Shown: in pieces, positions 1-7,635 of the stretch
How the letters are laid out: each line of letters begins with the position of its first letter
How positions within the stretch are numbered: the first letter of the stretch is position 1
NCBI GenBank assembly: GCA_964544105.1
Contig: CAZIZQ010000020.1
Coordinates: forward strand, 1 to 19,914
Reading direction: 5' to 3'
DNA from: GCA-016432345 sp964544105
GTDB taxonomy: Bacteria > Patescibacteriota > Microgenomatia > Levybacterales > UBA12049
DNA length: 19,914 nt
Translations under genes and position numbers: made by a program
Notes under the pieces: model-generated
What the model was told of the DNA's origin: nothing
What the model saw: only the letters and a program-made list of their open reading frames with translations
Database searches by the model: none

Positions 1-32
1 TCAATTAGGGTAAAGCCTTTTTGGTATTTCAT
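1..32 (-). CDS. Type IV pilin-like protein, N-terminus only (cut by left window edge)
   Basis: On the minus strand an ATG at 32-30 opens a frame reading MKYQKGFTLIE before the window ends. This is a textbook class III prepilin leader: a short basic segment, a Gly at the cleavage point, then Phe-Thr-Leu-Ile-Glu with the conserved Glu at mature position 5. It begins 28 bases downstream of the folD stop on the same strand, so it could be the last gene of the gyrB-ppa-gyrA-folD run or start its own unit. Only ten codons are visible, so whether it is a pilin, a pseudopilin or another substrate of the prepilin peptidase cannot be told. No strong Shine-Dalgarno sequence is visible. Confidence 0.6.
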   Translation of the reverse strand, partial: MKYQKGFTLI

Positions 33-60
33 GTAATAATCTATTGTTGCAGTAACAAGA

Positions 61-924
61 TTAGGTTGTCAAGGGGAAGTTTTTCGGGTTTTTTTCTGCT
101 GCTTCAACAAGGTTAGTAAGTAGCATTGCAACATTTACCGGCCCAACACCGCCTGGAACTGGTGTATAAAACGATGCGATATTTTCTAATGTTTGCTTTT
201 CATAATCACCATGTAGTTTTCCATCCGTTCCTCGGTACATGCCAACAATAATCATAATGACATTTTTTTTCAACGTTTGTGGGAGGTTTGCATTCTTGTT
301 GCCAACGGTTGAGATAATAATGTCGGCTGCCTCTGTTAGTTTTTCGGGGTTTTCTGTTTTACTATCTATAACTGCTGGTTCTAGTCCAAGCTTTTTAAGC
401 TTTTCAATAACAGGTCTCCCGCCTGTTTGTCCTTTGCCAATCACAACAATGTTTTTGGTTTTTAGCCAAGAGGTAAAAGAGTTAGAATCGTGGATGTTAT
501 CATAAACTTTTTCTAATATCTTGATGACTGCTGCGGCCAGGGGCATATCGTAAGGCGCATCTTCTCGAAACGCATCAATATCTTTCTTGGCATCGGTTGC
601 CAGGTCTATTGCGTTTCCATCAATATGGGGGGGTAGCGGTCTTTGGACAATAATACCGTGGACAAGTGGGTCATCGTTTAATTTTTTAATTGTTTTAAGT
701 AATTCATAATTCGTAATTCCTAATTCATAATTCAATACCGTTGCCTTTGCCCCAATGCTGGTAGCTTTTAACTCTTTTTGGCGGACATAAGCAAGAGATG
801 CCGGGTCTTGGCCAACTATAATTATGGCAACATTAGGAATTATTCCCTTCTTTTTGAGTAATGATACTTTGGTGCGAAGGTCGTCAAGAATTGTTTGTGC
901 AATTATCCGCCCGTCAATTGTCAT
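61..924 (-). CDS. folD: Bifunctional methylenetetrahydrofolate dehydrogenase / methenyltetrahydrofolate cyclohydrolase
   Basis: FolD interconverts 5,10-methylene-, methenyl- and 10-formyl-tetrahydrofolate in the cytoplasm, using NAD(P). The 287-residue length is normal. Visible family marks are the Tyr46...Lys50 pair (YVRQK, Lys50 being the catalytic lysine), VQRPLPPH at 93-100, KDID at 114-117 with the active-site Asp117, the dinucleotide-binding stretch VVIGKGQTGGRP at 160-171, and TPVPGGVGPVNVA at 254-266. The classical PCTP motif after KDVDGF is absent; MPLAAAV (127-133) occupies that place, as I recall for CPR-type FolD. The start lies 2 bases after the gyrA stop, so it is probably co-transcribed with and coupled to gyrA. 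Residues 64-76 are encoded by a heptanucleotide tandem repeat without lengthening the protein. Confidence 0.95.
   Translation of the reverse strand: MTIDGRIIAQTILDDLRTKVSLLKKKGIIPNVAIIIVGQDPASLAYVRQKELKATSIGAKATVLNYELGITNYELLKTIKKLNDDPLVHGIIVQRPLPPHIDGNAIDLATDAKKDIDAFREDAPYDMPLAAAVIKILEKVYDNIHDSNSFTSWLKTKNIVVIGKGQTGGRPVIEKLKKLGLEPAVIDSKTENPEKLTEAADIIISTVGNKNANLPQTLKKNVIMIIVGMYRGTDGKLHGDYEKQTLENIASFYTPVPGGVGPVNVAMLLTNLVEAAEKNPKNFPLTT
699..733 (-). repeat. Five tandem heptanucleotide repeats inside folD
   Basis: Reading the plus strand, 699-733 is exactly five copies of NTAATTC (GTAATTC, ATAATTC, GTAATTC, CTAATTC, ATAATTC), so only the first base of each unit varies. On the coding strand it gives the Asn-Tyr-Glu-Leu...Thr-Asn-Tyr-Glu-Leu pattern of FolD residues 64-76. 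Repeats of this sort are known as short tandemly repeated elements (STRR) in cyanobacteria. Their origin here is an inference. Confidence 0.85.
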
Positions 925-926
925 GT

Positions 927-3401
927 TTAGCTTTCAACACATGTTGCGGATGCGACTACATCGTTTGCATGTGAGAAGCGCATAAGTATTACTCCTTGGG
1001 TGTCGCGGGAAAGCCGTGGTACAGCATCCAAGTCTATTTTAACCACTTGTCCTCGTTTGGAAGTAATAATACATTCTTTACTGCCTTCGGGAATGATTTG
1101 CGAAAAGATAACCTTACCGGTTTTTGGAGTCACTTTGGCAACTTTTACTCCCTGTCCTGCCCTGCTTTGTCCGCGGAACAAATCAGCAGAGGTTTTTTTA
1201 CCTAGACCATTCCCCATAATAGTAAGCAGATTTGCTTTTGCATCTTTGTCAATAACATCCATGCCGATCACAACGTCGCCTGTTTGGAGTTTTATGCCTC
1301 GCACACCCCTGCCGGCCCGGCCTATTGGGCGGACTGCTTTTTCGGAGAAACGAATTGCTTTTCCATCCCTTGTAGTTAAGATTACTTCGTGTGAACCATC
1401 TGTTAATTTACTCCATGCCAGCTCGTCGTCTTTATCCAGTTTTATTGCGGCAATGCCGCGTCTTATATTTTCGAATTCCGATATTTCGGTCTTTTTAACA
1501 GTCCCCTTTTTGGTGGTTAAGAAAATGTATTTGTAGGACGCTGAAGCGCCTGCAGCTTCTTTTCCTACTTTATAACTAACAAATGCTTCGACTCGTTCGC
1601 CTTGTTCGATGTTAATAAGGTTAACAATGGCGGTACCTTTGGCTGTGCGACTGCTTTCGGCAATTTCGTATGCCCGAAGTTGGTACACTTTTCCTTTATT
1701 AGTAAAGAAGAGGATGTTGTCGTGGGTTTGGGCAAACCGAATTTGGGCAATACCATCTTCGTCTTTGGTAGTCATGCCAATGACACCTTTACCGCCTCGT
1801 TGTTGTACTCTAAAACTGTTGGCACTTTGCCGTTTTATATACCCAGTCGTTGTTATGGTAATAACTGTTGGTTCGTTGGGAATAAGGTCTTCGTCTGAAA
1901 ACTCCCCTACTTTTCCTTTATACACTTTGGTGCGTCGCAGATCGGCATACTTTTCTTTTATATATTTTAATTCGTCTTTGATAACTGTTAATATTTTTTC
2001 TGGGTGTGTTAGTAAATCTTCTAAATAGGCAATGGTTTCTTTAACCAAGCTCAATTCGTCTTCGATTTTTTGCCTCTCCAGTGCTGCCAGACGGCGAAGT
2101 TGCATGTCTAAAATGGCGGTTGCCTGGAGTTCGGACAACTTGAATTTTGCCATTAAATTTTGTTTGGCATCTTCTTGGTCTTTGGATTCTCTAATGGTTT
2201 TAATAACTGCGTCAATATGGTCAACGGCAATTTTTAACCCTTCCAAAATATGCAAACGGGCTTTTGCCTGTTTTAATTCAAACTCCGACCGCTTGGTCAC
2301 AATAAGATAGCGGTGTTTTAAGTATTCTTCAAGAATTGTCTTTAAATTAAGGGTTTGAGGTGTGCCGTTAACCAAAGCCACAATATTGGCCGGAAAAGTG
2401 GTTTGGAGACTGGTATGTTTGAAAAGATTATTCAATACCTTTTTTGGCACAGCATCGCGTTTTAGTTCTACCATGACTCGTGTGCCGTGACGGTCGGATT
2501 CGTCGCGGAGGTCAGAAATACCTTCAATTTTTTTATCTTTGGCCAGCTCGGCTATACGGGCAACAAGGAGCGCTTTATTTACCTGGTATGGCAGCTCAGT
2601 AATAATAATGGCCGATTTACCGTTGCCAATGTCTTCGATGTCTGCCTTTCCCCGGATAATGATTTTACCTCGGCCTGTTTCATAGACGTTTCTAATTTCT
2701 GCGGCATCATAAATAGCACCATATGTTGGAAAGTCCGGGCCTTTAACACATTCAAGAAGTTCGTCAACAGTTACATCTGATGTAAGGACACTATCTTTTG
2801 CTTTTGTTTTCCCAATCATGCAAAGAATGGCATCAATTACTTCGCCAAGATTGTGTGGTGGGATTTTGGTGGCCATGCCAACCGCAATACCCTCGCTACC
2901 CATTAAGAGCAAGTTAGGAAGTTTAGCTGGGAGAAAGTTTGGCTCTTGAATAGTAGCGTCAAAATTTGGCGAGTAACTCACTGTTTCTTTGTCTAAATCA
3001 ACCAGCATTTCAGAGGTTATTGCTGCCATCCTAGCCTCCGTGTATCTTTGCGCCGCAGGGGGATCTCCGTCGACCGAGCCATAATTTCCTTGCCCATCAA
3101 TTAGGGGATAGCGCATGGAAAAGCTTTGTGCCAAGCGGACTAAGGCATCGTAAATTGGCATATCACCGTGGGGATGGTATTTACCCATCACTTCCCCCAC
3201 TATTTTTGCCGATTTTACATATCTTGCACTGTGTGTAAGTCCCATTCCATTCATGGCAAAAAGGATGCGGCGGTGGACTGGTTTTAGGCCGTCTCGAACG
3301 TCTGGAAGGGCACGGGAAACGATAACGCTCATAGCGTAATCGAGGTACGCCCGGCGCATTTCTGTGCTAATTTCTGTTTTTTGCAGTTTACCTATGTTCA
3401 T
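927..3401 (-). CDS. gyrA: DNA gyrase subunit A
   Basis: GyrA is the DNA cleavage and re-ligation subunit of gyrase (A2B2), which introduces negative supercoils. Its 824 residues fit the family. The catalytic tyrosine is Tyr120 in AAQRYTEAR, next to Arg119. The quinolone-resistance region is visible as KYHPHGD (74-80) followed by Met81-Pro82 and Asp85, so the site usually held by Ser83 (E. coli numbering) is Met. The GyrA-box QQRGGKG at 533-539 marks a true gyrase, able to wrap DNA, and argues against topoisomerase IV ParC. The rest of the C-terminal half shows the repeating beta-pinwheel blades. The ATG overlaps the ppa stop in an ATGA, which suggests translational coupling; folD follows after 2 bases. 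Confidence 0.97.
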   Translation of the reverse strand: MNIGKLQKTEISTEMRRAYLDYAMSVIVSRALPDVRDGLKPVHRRILFAMNGMGLTHSARYVKSAKIVGEVMGKYHPHGDMPIYDALVRLAQSFSMRYPLIDGQGNYGSVDGDPPAAQRYTEARMAAITSEMLVDLDKETVSYSPNFDATIQEPNFLPAKLPNLLLMGSEGIAVGMATKIPPHNLGEVIDAILCMIGKTKAKDSVLTSDVTVDELLECVKGPDFPTYGAIYDAAEIRNVYETGRGKIIIRGKADIEDIGNGKSAIIITELPYQVNKALLVARIAELAKDKKIEGISDLRDESDRHGTRVMVELKRDAVPKKVLNNLFKHTSLQTTFPANIVALVNGTPQTLNLKTILEEYLKHRYLIVTKRSEFELKQAKARLHILEGLKIAVDHIDAVIKTIRESKDQEDAKQNLMAKFKLSELQATAILDMQLRRLAALERQKIEDELSLVKETIAYLEDLLTHPEKILTVIKDELKYIKEKYADLRRTKVYKGKVGEFSDEDLIPNEPTVITITTTGYIKRQSANSFRVQQRGGKGVIGMTTKDEDGIAQIRFAQTHDNILFFTNKGKVYQLRAYEIAESSRTAKGTAIVNLINIEQGERVEAFVSYKVGKEAAGASASYKYIFLTTKKGTVKKTEISEFENIRRGIAAIKLDKDDELAWSKLTDGSHEVILTTRDGKAIRFSEKAVRPIGRAGRGVRGIKLQTGDVVIGMDVIDKDAKANLLTIMGNGLGKKTSADLFRGQSRAGQGVKVAKVTPKTGKVIFSQIIPEGSKECIITSKRGQVVKIDLDAVPRLSRDTQGVILMRFSHANDVVASATCVES

Positions 3402-3910
3402 TTTAAAGCTTTCCTAATTACTTCAAGCGCTACTTCTTTGCTCTTCCAGCCTTTAATTTTCACCCATTTGTTTGGTTCTTTTTCTTTATAGTGTTCGAAA
3501 AAGTATTTTATTTCATCTTTTAGTTTTTGGGGCAGTTCTGAAACATCATTGTATTTACCAAAGGGTGGGTTAATTTTTTCCAGTGGCACTGCAATAACTT
3601 TTTCATCCACTCCTGCCTCGTCTGTCATCTCCAGCATGCCAATTGGTTTTGATGGAATAATAACACCTGGTACAACTGGCTTTGTGGAAAGTACTAATAC
3701 ATCGACTGGATCTCCGTCACCCGCTATGGTGTTTGGTACAAATCCGTAATTAAATGGATACTCCATTTCCGTATAAAGAAAACGGTCGACAAAAATAGCT
3801 CCACTTTCTTTATCGAGTTCATACTTTACACTCACCCCTTGCGGAATCTCGATAAAAACATTTATCTCTTCCGGTGGATTCTTTCCTGCTGATAAATTTT
3901 TAATATTCAT
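3398..3910 (-). CDS. ppa: Inorganic pyrophosphatase, family I
   Basis: A soluble Mg-dependent pyrophosphatase that hydrolyses PPi to phosphate and so pulls DNA, RNA and aminoacyl-tRNA synthesis forward. At 170 residues it has normal bacterial length. It shows the family signature DGDPVDV at 65-71, with metal-binding Asp65, Asp67 and Asp70, as well as Asp102 in the VDEKVIAVP stretch and Tyr141/Lys142 before the final KWVKIKGW segment. It sits between gyrB and gyrA: its ribosome site overlaps the gyrB stop and its own stop overlaps the gyrA start. This packing strongly suggests a single transcript for all three genes. The start is fixed by a perfect Shine-Dalgarno sequence at 3918-3926. Confidence 0.96.
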   Translation of the reverse strand: MNIKNLSAGKNPPEEINVFIEIPQGVSVKYELDKESGAIFVDRFLYTEMEYPFNYGFVPNTIAGDGDPVDVLVLSTKPVVPGVIIPSKPIGMLEMTDEAGVDEKVIAVPLEKINPPFGKYNDVSELPQKLKDEIKYFFEHYKEKEPNKWVKIKGWKSKEVALEVIRKALK

Positions 3911-3917
3911 TTTGTAT

Positions 3918-3926
3918 TCACCTCCT
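3918..3926 (-). promoter_or_regulatory. Consensus Shine-Dalgarno of ppa
   Basis: The coding strand reads AGGAGGTGA, full complementarity to the 16S tail, seven bases before the ppa ATG. Its first bases belong to the gyrB TAG stop (3927-3925), so a ribosome finishing gyrB sits on the ppa site. It is the only full-strength Shine-Dalgarno noticed in the window and contrasts with the apparently leaderless first genes. Confidence 0.85.
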
Positions 3927-5901
3927 ATATATCTAGCATTGCTTGTTTTGCATTGCTTTGAATAAAGTGTTTTCTGGGTGGGACTTCATCTCCCATCAGC
4001 ATAGTAAAAGTTGCATCGGCTTCTTCTGCATCGTCGATAGTTACTTGTTTTAAAATTCTATTTTGTGGATTCATGGTTGTTTCCCAGAGTTGGTCGGCAT
4101 TCATTTCTCCAAGACCTTTATATCGCTGCACATTGGCATTTTGATTTTTCTTTCCAACCAGCATTTCTTTAATCACTGCATCTTTTTCTTCGTCTGCATA
4201 GGCGTATCGTATATCTTTGCCAATTTGAATTTTAAACAGCGGCGGTTGGGCCACATACAAAAACCCTTTTTTGACAATATCCGGCAAATGCCTAAAGAAA
4301 AATGTCAAGAGAAGTGTTTCGATATGCTCGCCATCAACGTCGGCATCAGTCATAAGGATTATGCGGTGGTAGCGGAGTTTTTCAAAGTTCACAGTCTCCC
4401 CGATTCCCATACCCAGGGCAATAATCAGGTTTTTTAGTTCTTCAAATTCAATAATTTTATCCAGTCTGGCTCTTTCGGTATTTAAAATTTTTCCACCAAT
4501 TGGTAAAATGGCTTGGAATTTTCGGTCTCGTCCGGACTTGGCTGTTCCTGCTGCCGAGTCTCCTTCTACAAGATAAATTTCACAAAGAGAGGCATCTTTT
4601 TCTTGGCAATCCCACAGTTTTCCCGGTAATGATGATCCCTCTAACGCGCCTTTTCTCAAGATTGCTTCTTTGGCTGCCTTTGCTGCGAGTCTTGCTTTGG
4701 CTGCCAAATACACTTTTTCCAAAATTTTTCGTGCCTCACTTGGATTTTCTTCAAAGAAAGTAGATAATCCCTCTTTGGCAATTTGCTGTACTATCGGCTG
4801 AATTTCGGCATTGCCTAATTTCCCTTTGGTTTGGCCTTCGAATTGGATCCTATCTTGCGGCATTTTAATGTAGACTACTGCAGTTAAGCCTTCGCGGGTG
4901 TCGTCGCCTGTTATGGCATCATCTTCGTTTTTAAAACTGCCAATTTTTTTGCCATAGTCGTTAATTGCCCGGGTTAAGGCCATCCGAAAACCGGTAAGGT
5001 GTGTGCCGCCGTTGACGGTGTTGATAACGTTGACATATGATTCCACATTTTCCGAATATGCATTGTTATATTGTAGTGCAATTTCGACTTCCACATCACC
5101 ATCTAATTTTTTAATAAAAATTGCATCGTGGAGCGGTTCTTTATTTTCGTTAATTTTTTCAACCAAGGATTTTATGCCACCTTCAAAATAGTAGTTTACT
5201 TCTTTTATTTCGTCTCCACGCAGGTCATATAAATGGAAGTAGAGGGTTGGAACAAGATAGGCGCGTTCGCGGATGGTTTTTTTGACAAAGTCAAAATCAA
5301 AGTCAATTACGGAAAAGATTTGCTTGTCCGGAAGAAACGTTGCCGTAGTACCCGATTTTAGTTCAAATCCGTTAACTGGAAGAGCATAGTTCGATTTTGC
5401 CAATTCCGTAAGTTTGGTTGTTGGTATTCCTCTTGCGTACTCTTGGCGAAATACTTTGCCGTTTCGACGGACTTCCACCCACATCCATTCCGATAGTGCG
5501 TTAACAACAGATGACCCTACGCCGTGTAACCCCCCCGATATTTTATATGCCGACCCACCAAATTTGCCACCGGCATGGAGCTTGGTCATCACAATTTCCA
5601 GCGCCGACTTTTTAAACTGGGGCATTATGTCAACCGGAATACCGCGGCCGTCGTCAACAACTGTGGCACTGCCGTCAATATTCAGCATTATCCACACGTT
5701 TTTGGCATGCCCTGCCAAAGCTTCGTCAACAGCGTTATCGATAATTTCCCGTAAAGATTCGTGCAGTCCAATACTGTCGGTTGAGCCAATATACATCCCA
5801 GGCCGTTTTCGGACTGGCTCTAATCCTTCTAAAACTTGGATGTGAGATGCTGAATAGTCAGAAGACTTTGAGGATTTTGGTTGTTTTTTAGAAGCTGTCA
5901 T
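3925..5901 (-). CDS. gyrB: DNA gyrase subunit B
   Basis: GyrB is the ATPase and TOPRIM subunit of gyrase. In its 658 residues the GHKL ATPase comes first: catalytic Glu52 in REIIDNAVDEALAGH, DDGRGIP at 83-89, GGLHGVGSSVVNAL at 123-136, and the transducer lysine in EGQTKGKLGN (355-364, Lys359). The TOPRIM domain follows, with EGDSAAG at 446-452 and DADVDG at 519-524 for Mg binding. The C-terminal PPRKHFIQSNA tail is typical. It opens the gyrB-ppa-gyrA-folD run, with the ppa Shine-Dalgarno overlapping its stop. Upstream is a possible extended -10 signal but no clear Shine-Dalgarno. The Met1 start precedes a Ser/Lys-rich stretch of about 15 residues before the conserved core. Confidence 0.97.
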   Translation of the reverse strand: MTASKKQPKSSKSSDYSASHIQVLEGLEPVRKRPGMYIGSTDSIGLHESLREIIDNAVDEALAGHAKNVWIMLNIDGSATVVDDGRGIPVDIMPQFKKSALEIVMTKLHAGGKFGGSAYKISGGLHGVGSSVVNALSEWMWVEVRRNGKVFRQEYARGIPTTKLTELAKSNYALPVNGFELKSGTTATFLPDKQIFSVIDFDFDFVKKTIRERAYLVPTLYFHLYDLRGDEIKEVNYYFEGGIKSLVEKINENKEPLHDAIFIKKLDGDVEVEIALQYNNAYSENVESYVNVINTVNGGTHLTGFRMALTRAINDYGKKIGSFKNEDDAITGDDTREGLTAVVYIKMPQDRIQFEGQTKGKLGNAEIQPIVQQIAKEGLSTFFEENPSEARKILEKVYLAAKARLAAKAAKEAILRKGALEGSSLPGKLWDCQEKDASLCEIYLVEGDSAAGTAKSGRDRKFQAILPIGGKILNTERARLDKIIEFEELKNLIIALGMGIGETVNFEKLRYHRIILMTDADVDGEHIETLLLTFFFRHLPDIVKKGFLYVAQPPLFKIQIGKDIRYAYADEEKDAVIKEMLVGKKNQNANVQRYKGLGEMNADQLWETTMNPQNRILKQVTIDDAEEADATFTMLMGDEVPPRKHFIQSNAKQAMLDI

Positions 5902-5917
5902 AAAAATCTACTCTATC

Positions 5918-5926
5918 ATTTTAGCA
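5918..5926 (-). promoter_or_regulatory. Candidate extended -10 promoter of gyrB
   Basis: The coding strand reads TGCTAAAAT, an extended -10 hexamer TAAAAT that would start transcription near 5910 and leave a leader of about 9 bases. No good -35 is seen at the right spacing, so this is a weak call based on resemblance to the other extended -10 sites in the window. Confidence 0.35.
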
Positions 5927-5943
5927 AATTCTTTGCAATATTT

Positions 5944-6590
5944 CTAGGTTTGTAGTTTTTTCTGTGTAAGTTTTGGCGTTTCTTTCCTAAAATACTCTTT
6001 TACTTCTTCCCAATTTGCAGCAAGGATCATTTTAGGCATATCACTTTCTTTTTCAGCGTCCTCAAAATAGTCTAAGGAGCGTAGAATTGTGTATAAATGA
6101 TCTTCTAAGACACCATATTTTTTTTGATAAAACTCAAGCATTTCCTCAAGCGTAAATTTTTTGGCGAGAAAATTCACATCTACAAAATCTCGTTTTGTGC
6201 CTCTATCTTCGATTGCGTGACTTTTCATGGCAGCAATNNNNNNNNNNTATCGGCAAGGCTTGCTAGCCTTATACCCTCAAATTCTACGGTCTTCTCAAGT
6301 AACGGATATTTATAGTAGAATATGCTGAATTTAGTATCTCCAATTTGTCCCCAAACAGTCCATTCTGCAGTACCAGCTTGAACAAATTCTTTGTAAACAC
6401 TCAGTTTTGTAGATAGTGCTGTTTCATTAAATTGTTCTTGCGTGAAGAAATCAAGGTCAACAGAAATTCTGTGCCCAATCTGGAGAGCTAAAGCAGTTCC
6501 TCCAGCGAGGTATGCATTTTTGATTTCAGGCATTCCTGAAACTAACTGGATAGCCCGAAATGTATCGGGAAGTAAGGTTTTTGTAAACAT
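5944..6590 (-). CDS. AbiEii/MenT-family nucleotidyltransferase (toxin-like), interrupted by an assembly gap
   Basis: Two frames on either side of ten Ns are read here as one gene. The N-terminal part shows the nucleotidyltransferase signature LAGGTALAL (28-36) followed by SVDLDFF with Asp45 and Asp47, the GG(S/T)...DxD metal site of PF08843 proteins. The part after the gap begins AAMKSHAIEDRGTKRDFVD, the conserved D-x-AMK...RGTKRDF C-terminal core. The total would be about 210 residues, normal for short family members. Some relatives are toxins of AbiE-type systems that transfer nucleotides to RNA; others are uncharacterised. The start at 6590 overlaps the end of the upstream DUF6922-like gene by 49 bases, arguing for a two-gene unit. 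The family is clear; the toxin role is inferred. Confidence 0.8.
6238..6247. other. Ten-N scaffold gap
   Basis: Exactly ten Ns, an arbitrary gap size used by some assemblers. The coding bases on the two sides (GCC GAT A | ATT GCT GCC ATG) read Ala-Asp-Ile-Ala-Ala-Met if they overlap by a single base, which is the expected family sequence. The real gap may therefore be nil. Confidence 0.95.
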
Positions 6591-6856
6591 GGCATTTGTG
6601 CCTTGTCAATTCCCAGTATATCTGCCCAAAAGTTGCCCGTCGGTCGTGCCAAATCCCGTGTTTCCATAATCACTTTTTTAATCTCATCTTTCCTATATGT
6701 TTTGAGAAGCCAACGAATATCAGAAAGATTTCCTCTGTCTAACACGCGTTTTATAATAAGGTGTGCGCTTCTTTTAATCTCTAACTTTTCAAATGAAACA
6801 TCCCAAAAATACGGCTTTAAAGATTGTGGAAGTTGTGATTTTTCTTTTTGTTTCAT
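6542..6856 (-). CDS. DUF6922-like protein, putative partner or antitoxin of the nucleotidyltransferase
   Basis: A 104-residue soluble protein. Its layout of PYFWD near residues 15-19, an IIKRVLDRGNLSDIRWLL core, a KDEIKKVI helix and a TGNFWADILGI tail resembles the small DUF6922 family as I remember it, which is often encoded next to AbiEii nucleotidyltransferases. Here the partner starts inside its last 49 bases on the same strand. By analogy with AbiEi-type arrangements it may be the antitoxin or regulator, but no DNA-binding motif is obvious. The start context TACTATGAAACAAAA is the same as for the two MKQ... genes in the pilus locus. A perfect TATAAT lies about 30 bases upstream (6885-6890 on the plus strand). 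Confidence 0.65.
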   Translation of the reverse strand: MKQKEKSQLPQSLKPYFWDVSFEKLEIKRSAHLIIKRVLDRGNLSDIRWLLKTYRKDEIKKVIMETRDLARPTGNFWADILGIDKAQMPCLQKPYFPIHFGLSS

Positions 6857-6900
6857 AGTATTATTTTATTATCACATATTTTACATTATAACTCAACTTC

Positions 6901-6940
6901 TTCCGATATGGGATCGGTTTAGCTAGGACGAAACGGTACA
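6901..6940. repeat. REP palindrome, divergent copy C
   Basis: Contains CCGAT (6903-6907), loop ATGGG and ATCGG (6913-6917), then TAGCT and a terminal GGTACA at 6935-6940. It follows the same order as the complete copy at 7636-7695 but has mismatches in the outer part of the inner stem. It lies 7 bases past the transposase stop. Confidence 0.65.
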
Positions 6941-6946
6941 GAGTTT

Positions 6947-7615
6947 TTATTCCAAGGCTAGATGCTTTATATTTTTAAATGTTCTTGCGTAGTCTGCATG
7001 ATCGTAGACAAATTTTCTATATTCTTCTTGGTTTTTGAAGTGAGATATAATTGGAGTCGTATTGCAGAAACCATTCTTTTTACCTAAATATTCTGGATAA
7101 GACGAGTATTCGTATTTTTCCAGATTGGCTATTTCAGTAAGGTATGAGGATACAGGGTTTAAGTGAATATACCGACTGACGTGAATATATTGTTCTTCGT
7201 TTTCTATTCGAACCGCGCCGAAATTTCCTTGAAACAAATGTCCTACTCTTTCGTGACGGGTGTTGAAGTAATGACTAAAACCGTTTGTTATTTTTGCCAT
7301 AAATTTAGAAATACCTTTATCTTCGAGCTGTTTTAATAAAAGATGTATGTGGTTAGGCATGAGGCAAAAGGCGTGTATATCTACAAGATATTTTGATGTC
7401 TTTTGGAGGTTTTTAAATATATATGCTTTATTGTCTGTTCCCAGACGAGAGAAAGAGGAGAATTTAACAGGGCAGTCTAGAAATCGATAGTACTGTATTA
7501 GCTCAAGAAATCTTCCATAGTCCCGTTTATTTAAGAATATTGGTCTTTTTTCTACTCCCCTGTTGTATACGTGGTAGACTTCGTTTGTTGCGAGAATTGT
7601 CTTTCGCCTAGCCAT
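6947..7615 (-). CDS. rayT: REP-associated tyrosine transposase (Y1/HuH, IS200-like)
   Basis: A 222-residue single-strand DNA transposase of the TnpA_REP group. It has the HuH metal site at His89-Ile-His91 (LMPNHIHLLL), the probable nucleophile Tyr116 in SHYFNTRHERVGHLFQGNF, and the family tail RYIHLNPV at 148-155. N-terminal NEVYHVYNRGVEKRPIF is also typical. Such proteins cut and join at REP sequences, copying short palindromes around genomes, and usually do not move themselves as insertion sequences. Here matching palindromes lie on both sides, with another 2.4 kb away. The gene is full length with no frameshift, so it may be active. A TTGACG-N17-TTAACT promoter is visible upstream with its -35 inside the flanking REP, leaving only 6 bases before the ATG. 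Confidence 0.9.
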   Translation of the reverse strand: MARRKTILATNEVYHVYNRGVEKRPIFLNKRDYGRFLELIQYYRFLDCPVKFSSFSRLGTDNKAYIFKNLQKTSKYLVDIHAFCLMPNHIHLLLKQLEDKGISKFMAKITNGFSHYFNTRHERVGHLFQGNFGAVRIENEEQYIHVSRYIHLNPVSSYLTEIANLEKYEYSSYPEYLGKKNGFCNTTPIISHFKNQEEYRKFVYDHADYARTFKNIKHLALE

Positions 7616-7635
7616 ACTATTAGTTAAACATAGAT

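Noticed and set aside
1000..1536. Long open frame antisense to gyrA (178 codons, plus strand)
   Set aside because: It lies wholly inside gyrA, has no promoter or ribosome site, and its composition is that of a shadow of conserved gyrA codons.
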